From NCBI GenBank assembly GCA_019054805.1, contig JAHQIY010000001.1:11918501-11982500 (forward strand): a stretch of DNA of 64,000 nucleotides, written 5' to 3'. Below are positions 35,831 to 48,224 of this stretch, piece by piece. Both the position numbers and the translations under genes were made by a program. The stretch is from Brachionus manjavacas (Eukaryota; Rotifera; Eurotatoria; Ploima; Brachionidae). Positions within the stretch are counted from its first letter, which is position 1; the number at the start of each line of letters is the position of its first letter. Below the pieces are notes generated by a model that was not told the origin of the DNA, did not search any database, and saw only the letters and a list, made by a program, of their open reading frames with translations.

Positions 35831-38308
35831 TAATATTAAAAAACATTTTCATAATTTTGTTTGAATGGTCGCACTAAAAGTTGAAATCTAAAAAATCATT
35901 TTTTTAATATTTCAGAAAATTTCAAATAAAAATGATGCTCTAAAAAAGATTTTTTGATTATTAACTCGACATTTAAACTTGGTTTTTTTATTAGTATCAC
36001 ACATTAATACCCAAAGTTGCACATGTAGTGCGTCGAACCTTTAATAGTATTTTTTTAACAATTTTTTTAACGTAACAGGTGAACCACAGTTTACCTAACC
36101 GACTAGATCTGAAAAACTTTGTTTTTTCTTTTTTGACTTTTGTTTGATTCAGTTTAACAAAAACTCAATTTATAAGAAAGGAAAAAAGATCGTAGATAGT
36201 TTTTACAAATATCATCTTGAGGATCATCATGTCAAAAACCCAAAGTCAAAATTCAAACACAAAGTTTTTCAATATTAATTTAAATTATTTTTTTTGAAAC
36301 TGAATAAAATATCTGAAACATCGCACTTTTTCCATGTTATTTCAACAGTGGATACATTTTGTAATTCAAACACAAAAAATATAACCATTTGTTATCAGCA
36401 AATTAAACCTTAAATTTATTTATTTATTTCATTTAGCGCCAATTTTGGCGATGTATTAAAATTATAAAATGTAAAAAGGAAAATGCAAGACAAAAATAAT
36501 GATACAAATTTATATATATTATTTTGTATTTGGAACATTGCACTTTTCTAATGTTATTTCAATAGTAGATACATTTTGTAATCCAAACACAAAAATTAGC
36601 AGCTATTTTTACTAGATCGAATTTTGAATGAATAATAATCTTAATCATTCAAATGCATTTAACTATATAACAAAACACCCTTTGATTCAATCATTAACAC
36701 GCCAAACTCTTAGCAAAAATTTAATTTAAAAATTTATATATAATCTAGATATTAATTATACACATATAATTAATACATATCTTAATCATATTGCAACCAT
36801 GTGGGCTGAAAAGAAGGCTCTGCCATTCGGAACTGCCCTGGAAAAAACTTTTCCTAAATTATTTTTTTAATAAATAAATAAACTATGTAACAAACTGAAT
36901 TTTTTACTTAATTGCAAAATAGATATTTAATTGTCTCAAATATTTCTGCCCTTTTTTAGTATAATACTTTATTCCAATTTGTGGATGGGACTTAGTCTTT
37001 AATTAAATGATCTTGTTATTTATTATTATTTATTAGTTCTAAGCCTCATAGACAATAAAGAAAAAAAAGGAAAAAAAAAGGAAAAGAAAAGAAAAAAAAA
37101 GAATTAAAAAAAAGAATAAAAAAAAAGAAAAAAAAAACTTTGTACAAATTATGATTACGTATAAAAGTCTATTTTGAGTAGATCATTTAAAAATATTCTA
37201 AGCTGGGTTCTTGATCGAGTCAACCAAGTCTTTGGACTGTATTTCATTACATCCATATGTATTTTGTTCTCAATGTTCTTGAGCTGTTTGCAGTATGACG
37301 TATTCTTTTGTTCAAAGGTAGAGTCTTATGAGATCTTATGAGTGAGATATGCAGAACTATGCTAATTTTGGGATCGTCACTTAAAACTCTTAATCTTTCT
37401 GATTAGATTAATTTTGCGGATTAATTTTGTTTTGTAGATGATTTTAGGATCCAATTTTATTCCAAAGAATGTGGAACTGGCGGATATTTCTCATTTGAGA
37501 GACATTAAGTTTTGAGTCATTGCTTTATTTTTTTTTTTTTTTTTTTAATATATAATTAGGGGGTGATCCCCAGGTTTGTCCGAATGGCTTACGCCTTCGT
37601 TTAAACCCAATTATTGCAAAAAAAATGTTAAAAATAAAATAGAGTTTTAAGTTTTTTAAATATTGAAAGTGCTCGTTCATACATCATACAAACCCGCTCC
37701 TTTATTTGAAAACAAACATGCTTACCTCATAAATTACACACTAATGCGTTTATTCCTCTATTTAGCCAGAACAACAACAAGAACATCAAAAAAGGGAGAG
37801 CCAAGCACTTATCATTTTAATTAGATAGTAATCAATCTTAATTTGAAAAGATAAAAAGAAAGACTGAGAAACAAAGCAGGTTGGAGCATTTGTTTGATTC
37901 CGAGAACTCATTCATTCATTCATTCAATTTTCCAGCATATATAATTAAACATTTAAAATTACTCACAAAGCCCATTAGCTGACTAATTCGACAGATTTGA
38001 ATTAAATTATGCTAAATATTGCTAAATTTTGCCAACTACATTTCTCCTAGACTAACCAATAAATAATTTTTCCCACTTATAATCTTTATTTTATTTGTTG
38101 GTTCTCGTATCCTGTAGAATTAGCCAAAAATCTATTTGCTTTTTCTCGTTGCTTGTTTTGTTAAGAGTTGCTAAGAACAAAAAAGCTTTGCTATTTAAAC
38201 ATAGAGAAGAAAAAAGAAGATAAAGAAAGAGAAACAATTTTTGTGTTCTGTCTCGAGTCTAGAGAGTGTGCACCTTTTAGTCAACTAAACTAGTCACATT
38301 TGTTCGCC
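35831..38308. other. Gene-free region upstream of mab-21
   Basis: Contains copies of the short interspersed repeats (36415-36520, 36800-36885, 36955-37065, 37545-37615), a purine-rich A/G run at 37050-37135 and a less A+T-rich block 37190-37520 without a recognisable frame. The last ~600 bp before 38309 should include the mab-21 promoter and 5' UTR. Confidence 0.35.
36415..36520 (-). repeat. Short interspersed repeat family B
   Basis: Minus strand: a ttttgtcttgcattttcct block, an acatcgccaaaattggcgct core with a small palindrome, then an AAATAAATAAATAAA tail. A second copy, in the opposite orientation, is at 2820-2910 (tacatcgccagaattggcgc core). Confidence 0.7.
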
Positions 38309-39430
38309 ATGCTCTCCAACCAGCTGATCTTCAATTACCACTTGCAAAAGTTCTACGAAGAAAAGGTAGTGGAGCGCAAGAATCAAATAGCCCAGACCAT
38401 AGATGAGGTGGCGCGTGTGGTCTATGACGTTCTCAAGGAGGTCGAGATCCAGGAGCCTCGCTTCATATCTCAAGTGAACGAGTCGCGCGGAAAGTACGAG
38501 GGCATAAGTGTGTTGTCGCCGTACGAGTACGAGGTCGTGCTCTATTTGAATCAAATGGGTGTTTTTAATTTTGTGGACGACAACTCGGCGCCAGGATGTG
38601 CCCTGTTGAAGTTGAGCGATGGCCGCAAACGATCCATGTCTCTGTGGGTCGAGTTCATCACCGCGTCGGGCTATTTGAGCGCCAGAAAAATCCGCGCCAG
38701 GTTCTATGCGCTGGTGGCCCAGGCGTGTGAAAAGTGCCTGTGCAAAGACTTGGTCAAGCTGATTCCCAACGACTCGTCGGGCACTACTGAAGTTCGCCTC
38801 AAGATCCGAGACAAATATGTGGTCCACGTGGTGCCGGCTTTCAAGTGCAACAACATTTGGCCCAAGAGTGCCGCAGGCTGGCCGGCCACCAAGCACTGGC
38901 CCTCCGAAACCCAAGTGAACGAAGTGAAGCAGGAGGGCTTTCATTTGCTTAGCAAAGAATCGCCAGGCACAAGGGAAAAGCAGCAGCAGCAGCAAATAAT
39001 GCAGCAGCAGCAGCAGTCGTCAAGCGAAGGAGATTCGTGGGTGATCTCGTTTGCCGATGCTGAGGACAAATTGCTTGTCGGCGGAACAAGACGCAAGTGT
39101 CTTTCTATTCTGAAAACCCTGCGCGACCGCCATTTGGACCTGCCCGGACAAGTCATCAATTATTACATCATGAAAAGCCTTGTTTTGTATGAATGTGAAA
39201 AGCATCCTTACGACTGGGAATGGGAAGAGTCGAACCTTGGAGACCGGCTGAATGGAATTACTCTGCAATTGATTGCGTGCTTGCAGTCAAGACGCTTTCC
39301 GGCCTATTTTTCTCCGCAGGTTGATCTTTTCCGCGGCAAAGACCACCGCTATTTGGACCTGGGCGCAAAAATTACGTGGAAGCTGCAGCGCGAATTGCTC
39401 TTCAATTCAAGGTGTTTGGATCAGCTCTAA
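38309..39430 (+). CDS. mab-21: Mab-21 family protein, intronless, 373 aa
   Basis: Developmental regulator with a cGAS-like nucleotidyltransferase fold; MAB21L proteins act in eye, neural and sensory-organ patterning. The family segments are present in order: KEVEIQEPRFISQ, YEYEVVLYLNQMGVFNFVDD, LKLSDGRKRSMSLWVEFITA, SGYLSARKIRARFYALVAQA, WPKSAAGWPA, KQEGFHLLSKE, KCLSILKTLRDRHLDLPGQ, YECEKHPYDW and GDRLNGITLQLIACLQSRR. Length is close to the usual ~359 aa; the excess is a Gln-rich insert (about residues 225-238) made of CAG runs. I chose the ATG at 38309 (gccATG); the frame is open back to a TTG at 38300. The single-exon structure matches MAB21L genes elsewhere. The exon is far richer in GC than its flanks. 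AATAAA occurs at 39495-39500. Confidence 0.96.
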   Translation: MLSNQLIFNYHLQKFYEEKVVERKNQIAQTIDEVARVVYDVLKEVEIQEPRFISQVNESRGKYEGISVLSPYEYEVVLYLNQMGVFNFVDDNSAPGCALLKLSDGRKRSMSLWVEFITASGYLSARKIRARFYALVAQACEKCLCKDLVKLIPNDSSGTTEVRLKIRDKYVVHVVPAFKCNNIWPKSAAGWPATKHWPSETQVNEVKQEGFHLLSKESPGTREKQQQQQIMQQQQQSSSEGDSWVISFADAEDKLLVGGTRRKCLSILKTLRDRHLDLPGQVINYYIMKSLVLYECEKHPYDWEWEESNLGDRLNGITLQLIACLQSRRFPAYFSPQVDLFRGKDHRYLDLGAKITWKLQRELLFNSRCLDQL

Positions 39431-39494
39431 TTTTTTGTTTCAATTTTTGTGTAAATTTTTATCTTAATTCTTAAATTATTTAGTAATTATTTGA

Positions 39495-39500
39495 AATAAA
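39495..39500 (+). terminator. Candidate mab-21 polyadenylation signal
   Basis: AATAAA 65 nt beyond the stop codon; an overlapping aataaataaa continues to 39504. Confidence 0.5.
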
Positions 39501-39596
39501 TAAAAAAAGGTTAAATTTATTTTTTTCTATTTCGCAAATAAATTGTTTTATTTATCTCAGTAAATACTTCCAGGATATTAAAGTATTAAAGTCGTA

Positions 39597-39644
39597 CATT
39601 TTCGTAAGTACTTTCGATAATTCAAGAAAGTACTTACGAAAATG
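39597..39644. repeat. Perfect 19-bp inverted repeat
   Basis: cattttcgtaagtactttc (39597-39615) and its exact complement (39626-39644) around a 10-nt spacer, just beyond the mab-21 3' end. Confidence 0.85.
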
Positions 39645-39690
39645 AAACCAATGAAATGTTGGGTTAGGATTTTTTTACTCTACCCTAAAT

Positions 39691-40074
39691 ATTCTACCTA
39701 GAATATTATTCCCTAAAAAAATGCTAAAAAAAGGGAAAATCACTCGGAGTAATTTTACATTACAAAAATAAAACTGAATAAATCTAAACCTTTTTTTGCA
39801 ACAATGTTTGCAGCTAATTAATTCAAAACTCACATAAATTCAAAAATAACTGATGATGTTGTAACACAAAAAGGTAAAAAGGAAACATGTAAAATATGCA
39901 AAAAAGAGTTTGTTAGATTAAAGACACATATGACTAGAATTCATGAAAATTATGTATAAAAACTGATGAAATAACAACAATTAATTGATTAATTGAATAA
40001 TTAATTTGAATAAAATATTTTCTATTAAATTAAATTTTTAGCATTTTTTTAGGGAATAATATTCTAGGTAGAAT
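39691..40074. mobile_element. 384-bp inverted-repeat element with zinc-finger relic
   Basis: ATTCTACCTAGAATATTATT (39691) followed by ccctaaaaaaatgctaaaa is repeated inverted at about 40036-40074. The interior plus-strand frame ends at TAA (39959) and reads KKETCKICKKEFVRLKTHMT then RIHENYV: two Cys and two His spaced C-x2-C-x9-H-x4-H. Probably a non-autonomous DNA transposon retaining a piece of a DNA-binding exon. Confidence 0.7.
39822..39959 (+). pseudogene. Zinc-finger-like frame inside the 384-bp element
   Basis: See the host element. The finger is shorter than a canonical C2H2 finger between the Cys and His pairs. Compare BED or C2H2 fingers in transposases. Confidence 0.45.
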
Positions 40075-40084
40075 AAAAGTAACT

Positions 40085-40107
40085 TTTATAGACCCAATAT
40101 TTTTTTG
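40085..40107. repeat. Small stem-loop next to the 384-bp element
   Basis: agacccaa..ttgggtct around a T-rich loop; flanked by tacttttat blocks that are also inversely repeated. Confidence 0.5.
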
Positions 40108-40566
40108 GGTCTGAAAAGGTTACTTTTATTCTTACGTTACTTTTACAGAAAAATTCTACCAAACTTCGGTTTTTTGTTCTCGTTATTTAAATATTTGTCA
40201 TTTTTTTGCTCTCTATTTTTTCAGGACAAAAATAAATAGTTTCGAAATATTTATTTATTTAATTATATTAAAAATATAGTTTGGGTTTAAACCCCGGCAG
40301 TTTGGAATGGATCTTAGTCTTTCCTTACAGTCGCATGAAAAAAAAACATTGTTTTTAGTAATTTCTAAAAAAAAGGTAATTGGGTAAGTAATAATTAAAG
40401 TAAAAAAAAAAAAAAGAATAAAAACAAGAATAAGAGCTACAGCAAATAGTTTCGAAATAGAAAAGAGAGAAATAAGATTAAATTATTTTAGATTTTCATT
40501 TGTTTTAAAAAAAACGTCGAATAGTGTTTCGAATTATTATTTGCAGTAAGTCTGGTACATGGTCAT

Positions 40567-40770
40567 TTAAGTCTTCATTAATTTGTTAATGACTAGATCT
40601 TGTGGAAAAGAATTTTTCAAATAGCAATTCGATTTTTGGGTTGGAATGCATACCATGCTGCCAAGGATTTTTTGAGTTGATGTGTTCATTATGATGAATG
40701 TATAGTCAAGATTTGAACGGATTAGACTCTTGCAAACTTTAAAGTGATGTAGAAACATTAATAAAAATAA
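40567..40770 (-). mobile_element. CR1/Jockey-like reverse-transcriptase remnant
   Basis: The minus-strand frame contains HFKVCKSLIRSNLDYTFIIM and NTSTQKILGSM, resembling the thumb region (KSLIRS.LDYA.I...) of Jockey-superfamily reverse transcriptases. Only this fragment remains. Confidence 0.55.
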
Positions 40771-43700
40771 AGTTGAACAAATTCTTTTCTATATTCTAAA
40801 TTTTGTAATTTTTAATTCGAGTACATGATAGCAGACTTTGCATTAATAAAAAATTTATTTAAATTTTTCAAATTTTCTTTTTTCTTTGATGAACTTTTTA
40901 TTTAAATGAGGTAATTCAAGCAAGTGGTTCCATTCCAAACAACCTGGGATTCCATCCCGAACGATATTTTTAATTAAAAATAATAATAAAAAATTCTAGA
41001 TGAAAAATATGTTGTTTTTTTTTCTATTTTATAAAAGAATGTCGAATTCAATACTTGACTAAAAAGAGAGACTTTGTTTAATTCAGGGGAAATTATTATG
41101 ATAAAAAATTTTAAAAATTTGTTCAAAATAATTAGATTTTTTTAAATGATTTTATTTTTTAAGATGGTTAAAACGTACACAGATATTAATCTTAGCAATC
41201 GTATGTGAAATTATTTAATTTGAAATGAAAAATAAATTCTTTAAATTTTTTAATTTTATATCAATTCAACACACTATAGAAATACAAATTTGAATCTGGG
41301 CTAAAATTTTTTTAGACTTCGTTTATCTAATTATGTTTTAAAATAAAAATAGTTCTAGTCAAAATTACAGACTTATATTTATTAAATCTTATTCATTCTG
41401 AGTATCTGATTTTTTATTTATTTAAAAAAATAATTTAGGTAGAGTATTGGCCCCCCTTCCAGTCACATGATAAAATTTCAAAATAATGTTTTGTCTAAAA
41501 AATGTTAATTGAGTGAATTAAATTTTTAAATCAATAGAATGGAAAGATGCTTTAAAAAAAAAGGAAAAAATTGTAATTTAAGCATGGATAATTTCAAGCC
41601 ATTTCGAAAATTACATTTAATCTCAAATTGCGTTAATTAGACTGTAAATATGATAGAAATTTAGCTTTGATCATATTGTTTACGAATTCCCGTTTGGATC
41701 CAAATGAGATTCAAATGAGTTTTGCTTGAAACGCGTCTCAAAATCAAAATCAATTATTGTTTATGTTTTTAATTAGAAAGAAAAAATATTCACAATTTAT
41801 TAGCTTCAAATTCAAGCAGACATATCATGTCATTTTAAATTTATATTCATGAAATAAACAATCTTTGAATTGGCTTTAGGTGCTTTGCAGAGTTGACACT
41901 GAATCCGGGCCATGCACGCGATTTAATCATGCCTTATCTAGTTGTAATCAATCATTTCTATTTGGTCTCTCTGTTGCCATGGTGTTCGGTTTCCAATGCA
42001 GACAATGGGAGCAAAGTAATCTACAATATAAATCAAAAATATCCACTAGCTAATTTGCGAACATTTATCAGATCTGAATTTGTTGTGCTGGCAAGGCCAA
42101 ATCAAGACAAGTAATTAATTCTAAATGAAGACAAGACATAATTAAGCCTCACTAGCCTAAATCCTATTATCAATTGTTGATTTAGATAAGATAAGATTTA
42201 GTGGCTTATTGAATAAGAGATGGTCATTGTGATCGATTAGGTCTAATTTACCATCCTAGATGATCTTGCCTTCAACCATTATTTGATCAACACACACACA
42301 TGTCACTAACCCCTAGTCAAATGATCGTTTCTGACTCAGCTAAAAAGTAATTAGTTATCTTACAAAATATTTTAGAATTTATTTATTTTTTGATCGCAAA
42401 AAATATTTTAAAATTACTTGAGGTTTTTAATTTTTTTTTTTTTCAAATTCGATTTTTAGAATAAAGTTTGCAAAAATGTGTCTTATTTTGTTTCTTTGAC
42501 ATTGGCAATGTAGTGCTTTTTCATTCATCATAAATGCACCAAAAATGGCCCAGCCAAAGCCTTGTCCGGTTGGAATAGAGACTTAGTCCTCCATTTCAGC
42601 CATTTGATAGAAATTTTGAAAGAAAATACAAAATTTAGATGAAATTTTTTATAGATTTGAAAGATCTTGTGGATGATTTAACTAAGAAAATAACTAAGAA
42701 AATAATTAGCATTTAATCTAAATAAAAATTAATTATCAAAGTTTTAATTAACAATCTTATATATCTTGCATAGATTAGATAAGATTATTTCTCAGAGAAA
42801 AAATGAAAAAAAAAGGCACAGATGACCACCGTACTTGAGTGCTCGTGTTCTGTGTAAATTAAAAAAATCTCTTTAAATTTTCAAATGAATTTTTTTTTAA
42901 AATATTTAACTTGAGAAGAAAAATTCGCTTTATAAATATATCTTTTTTTTTTCGAAATTCACTGCAAACTATAAAAATTTAATAAATTAAATTTTTTTTT
43001 GGATTTCAAAATTTAAAAATGTGACTGAAATGAAAGATTAAGTCATTAAATTATTTTTTTAAATAAATGAATAAATAAAAATTACAATTGATCGCATGAA
43101 ATAATAATCTTTTTTTTAGTTAATAAACAATTTATTTTTTTTTGGTCAAATCCAAGTGCAATGGAAAATACTCTGCTGAGTTTTAATTAAATTTGAAAAG
43201 GTTTTCAACAAAGGTATGTTTTATTAATTAAAAACTCTCATCTTATTTGATGATAAATACCTAAGAACTTTTTGATCAAAAATTAGTTTAGTTCAAAAAT
43301 TTAAATTTTAAAATTTTTATTTATAAATTGCAGCTAGAAAGCAAGTGATTTGACTTTTATTTTTTTTGTTGTTGTTTTCTTCAAAGACCGATTTTGTACA
43401 TCTTCTTGAATTGTTAAGTTCTTTATTATTGTATTTAATTTAATTCAATTGATGATATTAAGCTTAAAATTTTTAATTTTTAAATATTTATAAATAATAG
43501 AAAAAAAATAAATTTCTATGAGACAAAGAAATAATTAAATGAAGTCAAAAGATTTTCTTGTCAGCCTGGCCAGCTTTAAAAATACTAAAAGAAAAATTAC
43601 CAATTGTCCATAACCAGAAAATTAACCACTCCCAAACCAACTTAATAAAAAACAAAAAAGTAGTCAAAAAAATTTTATATTAAATTTTTTTTTAAATAAA

Positions 43701-46700
43701 AAGATCTATAAATTCTTAAATTTTTTCTTGGAAATTTGCATTAAATTAAAACATTTTCTCTTTTTTTTTCATTTTAGCTGCAGATATTTTTTTCTTTTGA
43801 TTGAAATGAATTCCTTTTATTATACTTTTTTTCAATTTTAATTCAAAAATTTTTGTCTCTAATTTTAATGTCTATGATTTTTTCTTTTTTCTTGTATTGT
43901 TTACTTATTAAATCATTATTTTTTTCCACTTTCACTAAAAACTTGATTTCCAAATTTATCATGTGGCTTAAAGTAAGGACTAAATCTTAATTATTTATTG
44001 AATTTTTTAATTAATTAAAAAAATTTATTAATCATAAAAAATTTTATATATTTTTAATTTTATCTTTAAAACAACTAAAATTAATCGATCTAATGAACTG
44101 GACTGTTTACTTTCTAGAATGATTCATTGCGATTGATTTGTATGTAAAAATCAATCATGGAAATTACATACTGTTCCACGCGACTTTCACAAGAGCGGGT
44201 CTCAGAAGCAACTTCGCAAGCTCGATGCAAAACTAACCTACAAAGGGCATTTCTAAAAGGGAAATCTCAAATGTCAATCTAATTAGCAAGATCAAAAGCA
44301 TAAGTTAGATTCTAACTCATTCAAAAAGCTTTTTACTTTATAAATCAAAGTAAAAAAAAAATTTCGTTTTTCATCCCATAAATTTAAAATAAAAATTAGT
44401 GTTGTAAATAAATAGCATTTGAATTTACTTTTAAATAATTAAATTAATTTTTAAATTTGATTTTGAATTTAAACTAATTTTTAAGTTAAGTTTTAATTTA
44501 AACCCAGAATAATAATTAAATTTAAATTCAAATTTGAATCATAATTCAATTCAATTTAGAATTTAAAAAAGTCAAATTATTAAGCTTTTATTTGAAAATC
44601 AAAACGAAAATTTAAATTTAATAATAATAATAATAATAAGCTACAGCAGGAGACCCGTGGAGCGAGACTAGATGTAGTTTCGCGATGGTAGCTATCTTTC
44701 TGTGAAAAGAAAAAAAAAAATTGTTTTGGTGGTTTTTATAGTAAGTGTATTAATTCTAAAACGTAACTAACAAATAAATTCTAAAAATAAAGTTTTTTCC
44801 ATTTTTTTTCTTTTTCCAATTATCATTTTTTTTTGTTCAAGGTCTTAGGTCAACAATATATAAATATTATTTTTTATTTTATTTAAAACAAATTTATATT
44901 CTTAAAAATGAGTCAAACTCAAGATTTGTCATTTGAAAAAAGAGCATGCTATGGAATTGGGATATCAGCATAAAATTTTAGTTTTAGTTATATCCGAAAA
45001 TTTAAATTTGTCAAATTGTTTAAGTAATTTTAATTAAAACATAATTTAAATAGAATAATTTAAAATTATTTAAGTTAATCTTGGAATTCAAATTTTATTT
45101 TAGTTAAAATTTGAATCCAAATTTAATGTTAAATTTAAATCGAAATAAATCGAATAATTTGTTCAAATTTCCAATTTGATTTTCAACACTAATAAAAATC
45201 AAGAAATTTTTTTTTCATATTAATTTGCTTCGGTCAGGTATAGAAATTATTTATTAAAAAAAATAAATTAAATTTTAGCAGTTAAAGATGAGATAGTATC
45301 ACATTTCATTTAAACAATAGAGTACTAATAGGTTCAATGACTAGCAATTTGAGTCGAAGTATTCTGATCGATAGTGATCGTGGTGGATCGTACGTTACGA
45401 AATCAATCGAATACTTAGATTATCAAGCGTCAAAGATCTTAGCAAATTTAGTCTCAAATTACATATTATTAGGCGAATTTTTGTTGCTCAGCGCTTTCTT
45501 TTGTTCAAGAATATTTTCAAAACTGTCAAGTATTCAAAAAGTGTGCAATCAAGATCAATTTTGATGCTCAAAGAATTTTACAGTTTTAGGTCTTATCGAT
45601 TTTAATTAGAGTTCGGGTCGTGTGTCATGTAATGGAGTAGCCGATGTTTATTAACTAAAACAGCCCCTAGGACCTAATTGCTTCTTGAAAAGACTTTCCG
45701 ATCATTTTTGCACTTAGTAGCTTTTAATACTAGCTTCATTTCCGATAAAAATCTTTTCTGACACCTCTTGACTTATTAAAACTAATAAAAGATGTGATTG
45801 GAATCAACATCAATCAGCATTAATTAATTTGGAAAATTTGCAGATGATTGGAATTATTTAAGCTTAACTTGGCTTTCAAAAGTATCATTTTGATTCCATA
45901 GAGTGATAATTACATATCATTAACTGAGCCAGTGAATTGGAAACAAGGAAAGTTTGGCATCTAGAAAAAATACGAGCTAATTCAGCGAGTCAGATGAATT
46001 AATTTTTATTAGTAATTGTATAAGCAGAATGCTTGATTTTGGTCGTTAGTAAAAAGCATATTCTGATTCCTTCTATTAGTTTGGCTTGAGTCGGCTTAGT
46101 TGGTTTGAGTTTTAATCGGTTGGTGTCTATTTGAGTTTAAAAAAAAAAAAGATAAAGAACAATTTGAAATAATTATTGAAATTAAAAAAATTAACATTTT
46201 AAAAAGATTTAAAAAAGAAAAAAAAAAAATCTATTGCATTAATTTTGTCTAATTTGGTTTTACTTTTAATCATTTCTTTTTTTTTTGTCTTGCTTTCCTT
46301 AAGTTTCAATTTTGTAAACACGTATCGAATTTAGCTCTCACAAATTTTTTTCATATTTTTATTTCTTGAATTTATTTTACCTTACTTTTTAGTTTTTAAT
46401 TTTTATTTTATTTATTTAACTTTATTTTAATTTTAATTTTTTAATTTTTTATTTAATCTGAAGGAGCTTTAGCTCGATACAGATATACAAATAAATAATA
46501 AATAAATAGCAAAATTAATTATTTAGCTAAAATAACAATCATTTAAATTTAATTATCAAGGTCCCTAAACCTATTTTAAAAAATTTAGAACACAAAATGA
46601 ATAATAATTTGTAAAATTAAAAAAAGCAAAAAAAAAATTAACATTTTATATTTATTTTTTTCTAGAAATATCTCAATCACTATTTTTTGTCCTTCATTTT

Positions 46701-48035
46701 TAATTCCTTTATTGTATTTAATTTTTTTTTTAAAGTATGAACTAAAAACATTTGGCTGAAAGGAAGGACTAAGATACATTCCAAACTGCCAGGGTATAAC
46801 CCGAACTATATTTTTAATAATAAAATAATAAAAAATCAAGGTTCCTAACATTTTTTTTTTTTTGAAAAATAAACTTGGGAAAACCCGGGACTAACCCGAA
46901 CGACATTAAGCCTGCTGTTCAGTCCCCTTACCAAAATTTCGTATAAAAATCTAGATAAAAAAATAAAAATAGCAAGTTTATACCAAACGAATCAAATACC
47001 AAAAAAATTAATACTAAGAGAATTATATACTAAAAAAAAATTTACTGATAGGATTTGGGCTCACGGTATTTCAAAATTTAATTCACACCTAACGAGTTTT
47101 CAACATTTTTTTCAATTGATTTACCGAATTGTGAAAAGGTGGAGTCAGAATTAATACCTTGTTATTAAGAAATGTTGAATATCTGTCAATTGTAATATTT
47201 ATTATAAAATTGGGATTTTAAAAATTTGCAATCTGTAATTTGAAGTACATTTATTAAATAGCCTTAGAACATGCATTTGAATGATATCAGAAAATATTAT
47301 TAAAAAACAACCCAATAATTTAATTTTATTTAATATAATTAATATTTATTGAATTGAAATAACCTCCTTTAAGGAGAAGTAAGAAAAAAAAAAAATTTTT
47401 TTTTGTATTTTTGTGTTTTTTTAAAAAATGAAAAATTATTACCTAAATATAAAATTACAAAAAAAAAATTTAAATTGCATAGACATAACCAAATTGAATC
47501 AGATATACCATCATTTGAAATCAGATTAATCTTAAGATTTTCTTTAAGTTGGTTCGTATTTACTGTAATTTTTGAAGTTTCAATTTTAAAGTACTTGGAA
47601 ATAAAAACCAAGTCAAAGGAAAAAGATTTATTAGGGGGGGTCATTAAGCATATATTTTAAAAATTGTGATGATAGATAATTATATTTAATTGTATCAATA
47701 AAAGTTAGTTTTGAAAATTGATAAAGTCATCAAAGTTGAAAACTTTCAGTAATAATGTTAATAATTTAACACATAATGTTAATGTATACTAAAAAAAAGA
47801 TGAACCCAGTAGATAAAATGTATTACATCTTCAATATAAAACTTTTATTTACTAGACACATTTAAAGAGAAAAAATTAAATTGCTCGATGGTTTTATCAA
47901 TTAACTAGATATAATTGATTAGTGACTCAATATTTTATTTTATTAATTAATTTATTCATTAAACTCGACCAAAAGGTTATAAGTCTTCTTCAAATTCCCT
48001 TAGCTTTATTTTACTTTACTAAATTAATTGAAAAA

Positions 48036-48224
48036 ATGATGTATCCAGACACCGACTCTTCGAATACGAGAAGTTCCGAGAACACCGAACCTAGCAATGA
48101 AGACACTGATACTGAAACATACGAAGTGGCGCCACGACAAACTCGCCCTTTACCTCCTTCTGGATTCAATAAAACAGCAATCGTTCAACAGAATGTCAAG
48201 AATTGTCTTAAAATCAAGCCCTAA
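48036..48224 (+). CDS. Possible small exon or gene, 62 codons, unrecognised
   Basis: The frame reads MMYPDTDSSNTRSSENTEPS, then NEDTDTETYEVAPRQTRPLP, then SGFNKTAIVQQNVKNCLKIK before the stop. Balanced codon use and a Ser/Thr/Asp/Glu-rich composition stand out from background, and an AATAAA follows at about 48268. No upstream exon was established. It could be a transposon fragment. Confidence 0.3.
   Translation: MMYPDTDSSNTRSSENTEPSNEDTDTETYEVAPRQTRPLPPSGFNKTAIVQQNVKNCLKIKP

Noticed and set aside
37050..37135. Long A/G run as a possible polypurine tract of a retroelement
   Set aside because: No LTR adjoins it; it fits a decayed A-rich tail plus microsatellite, next to a family D repeat.
38294..39268. 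Minus-strand frame of 233 codons over mab-21
   Set aside because: Antisense shadow of the conserved mab-21 exon; its Leu/His-rich translation matches nothing I recognise.
41893..42114. Plus-strand 73-codon frame
   Set aside because: No similarity recognised and no splice or initiation context; the less A+T-rich block is better described as possible regulatory DNA.
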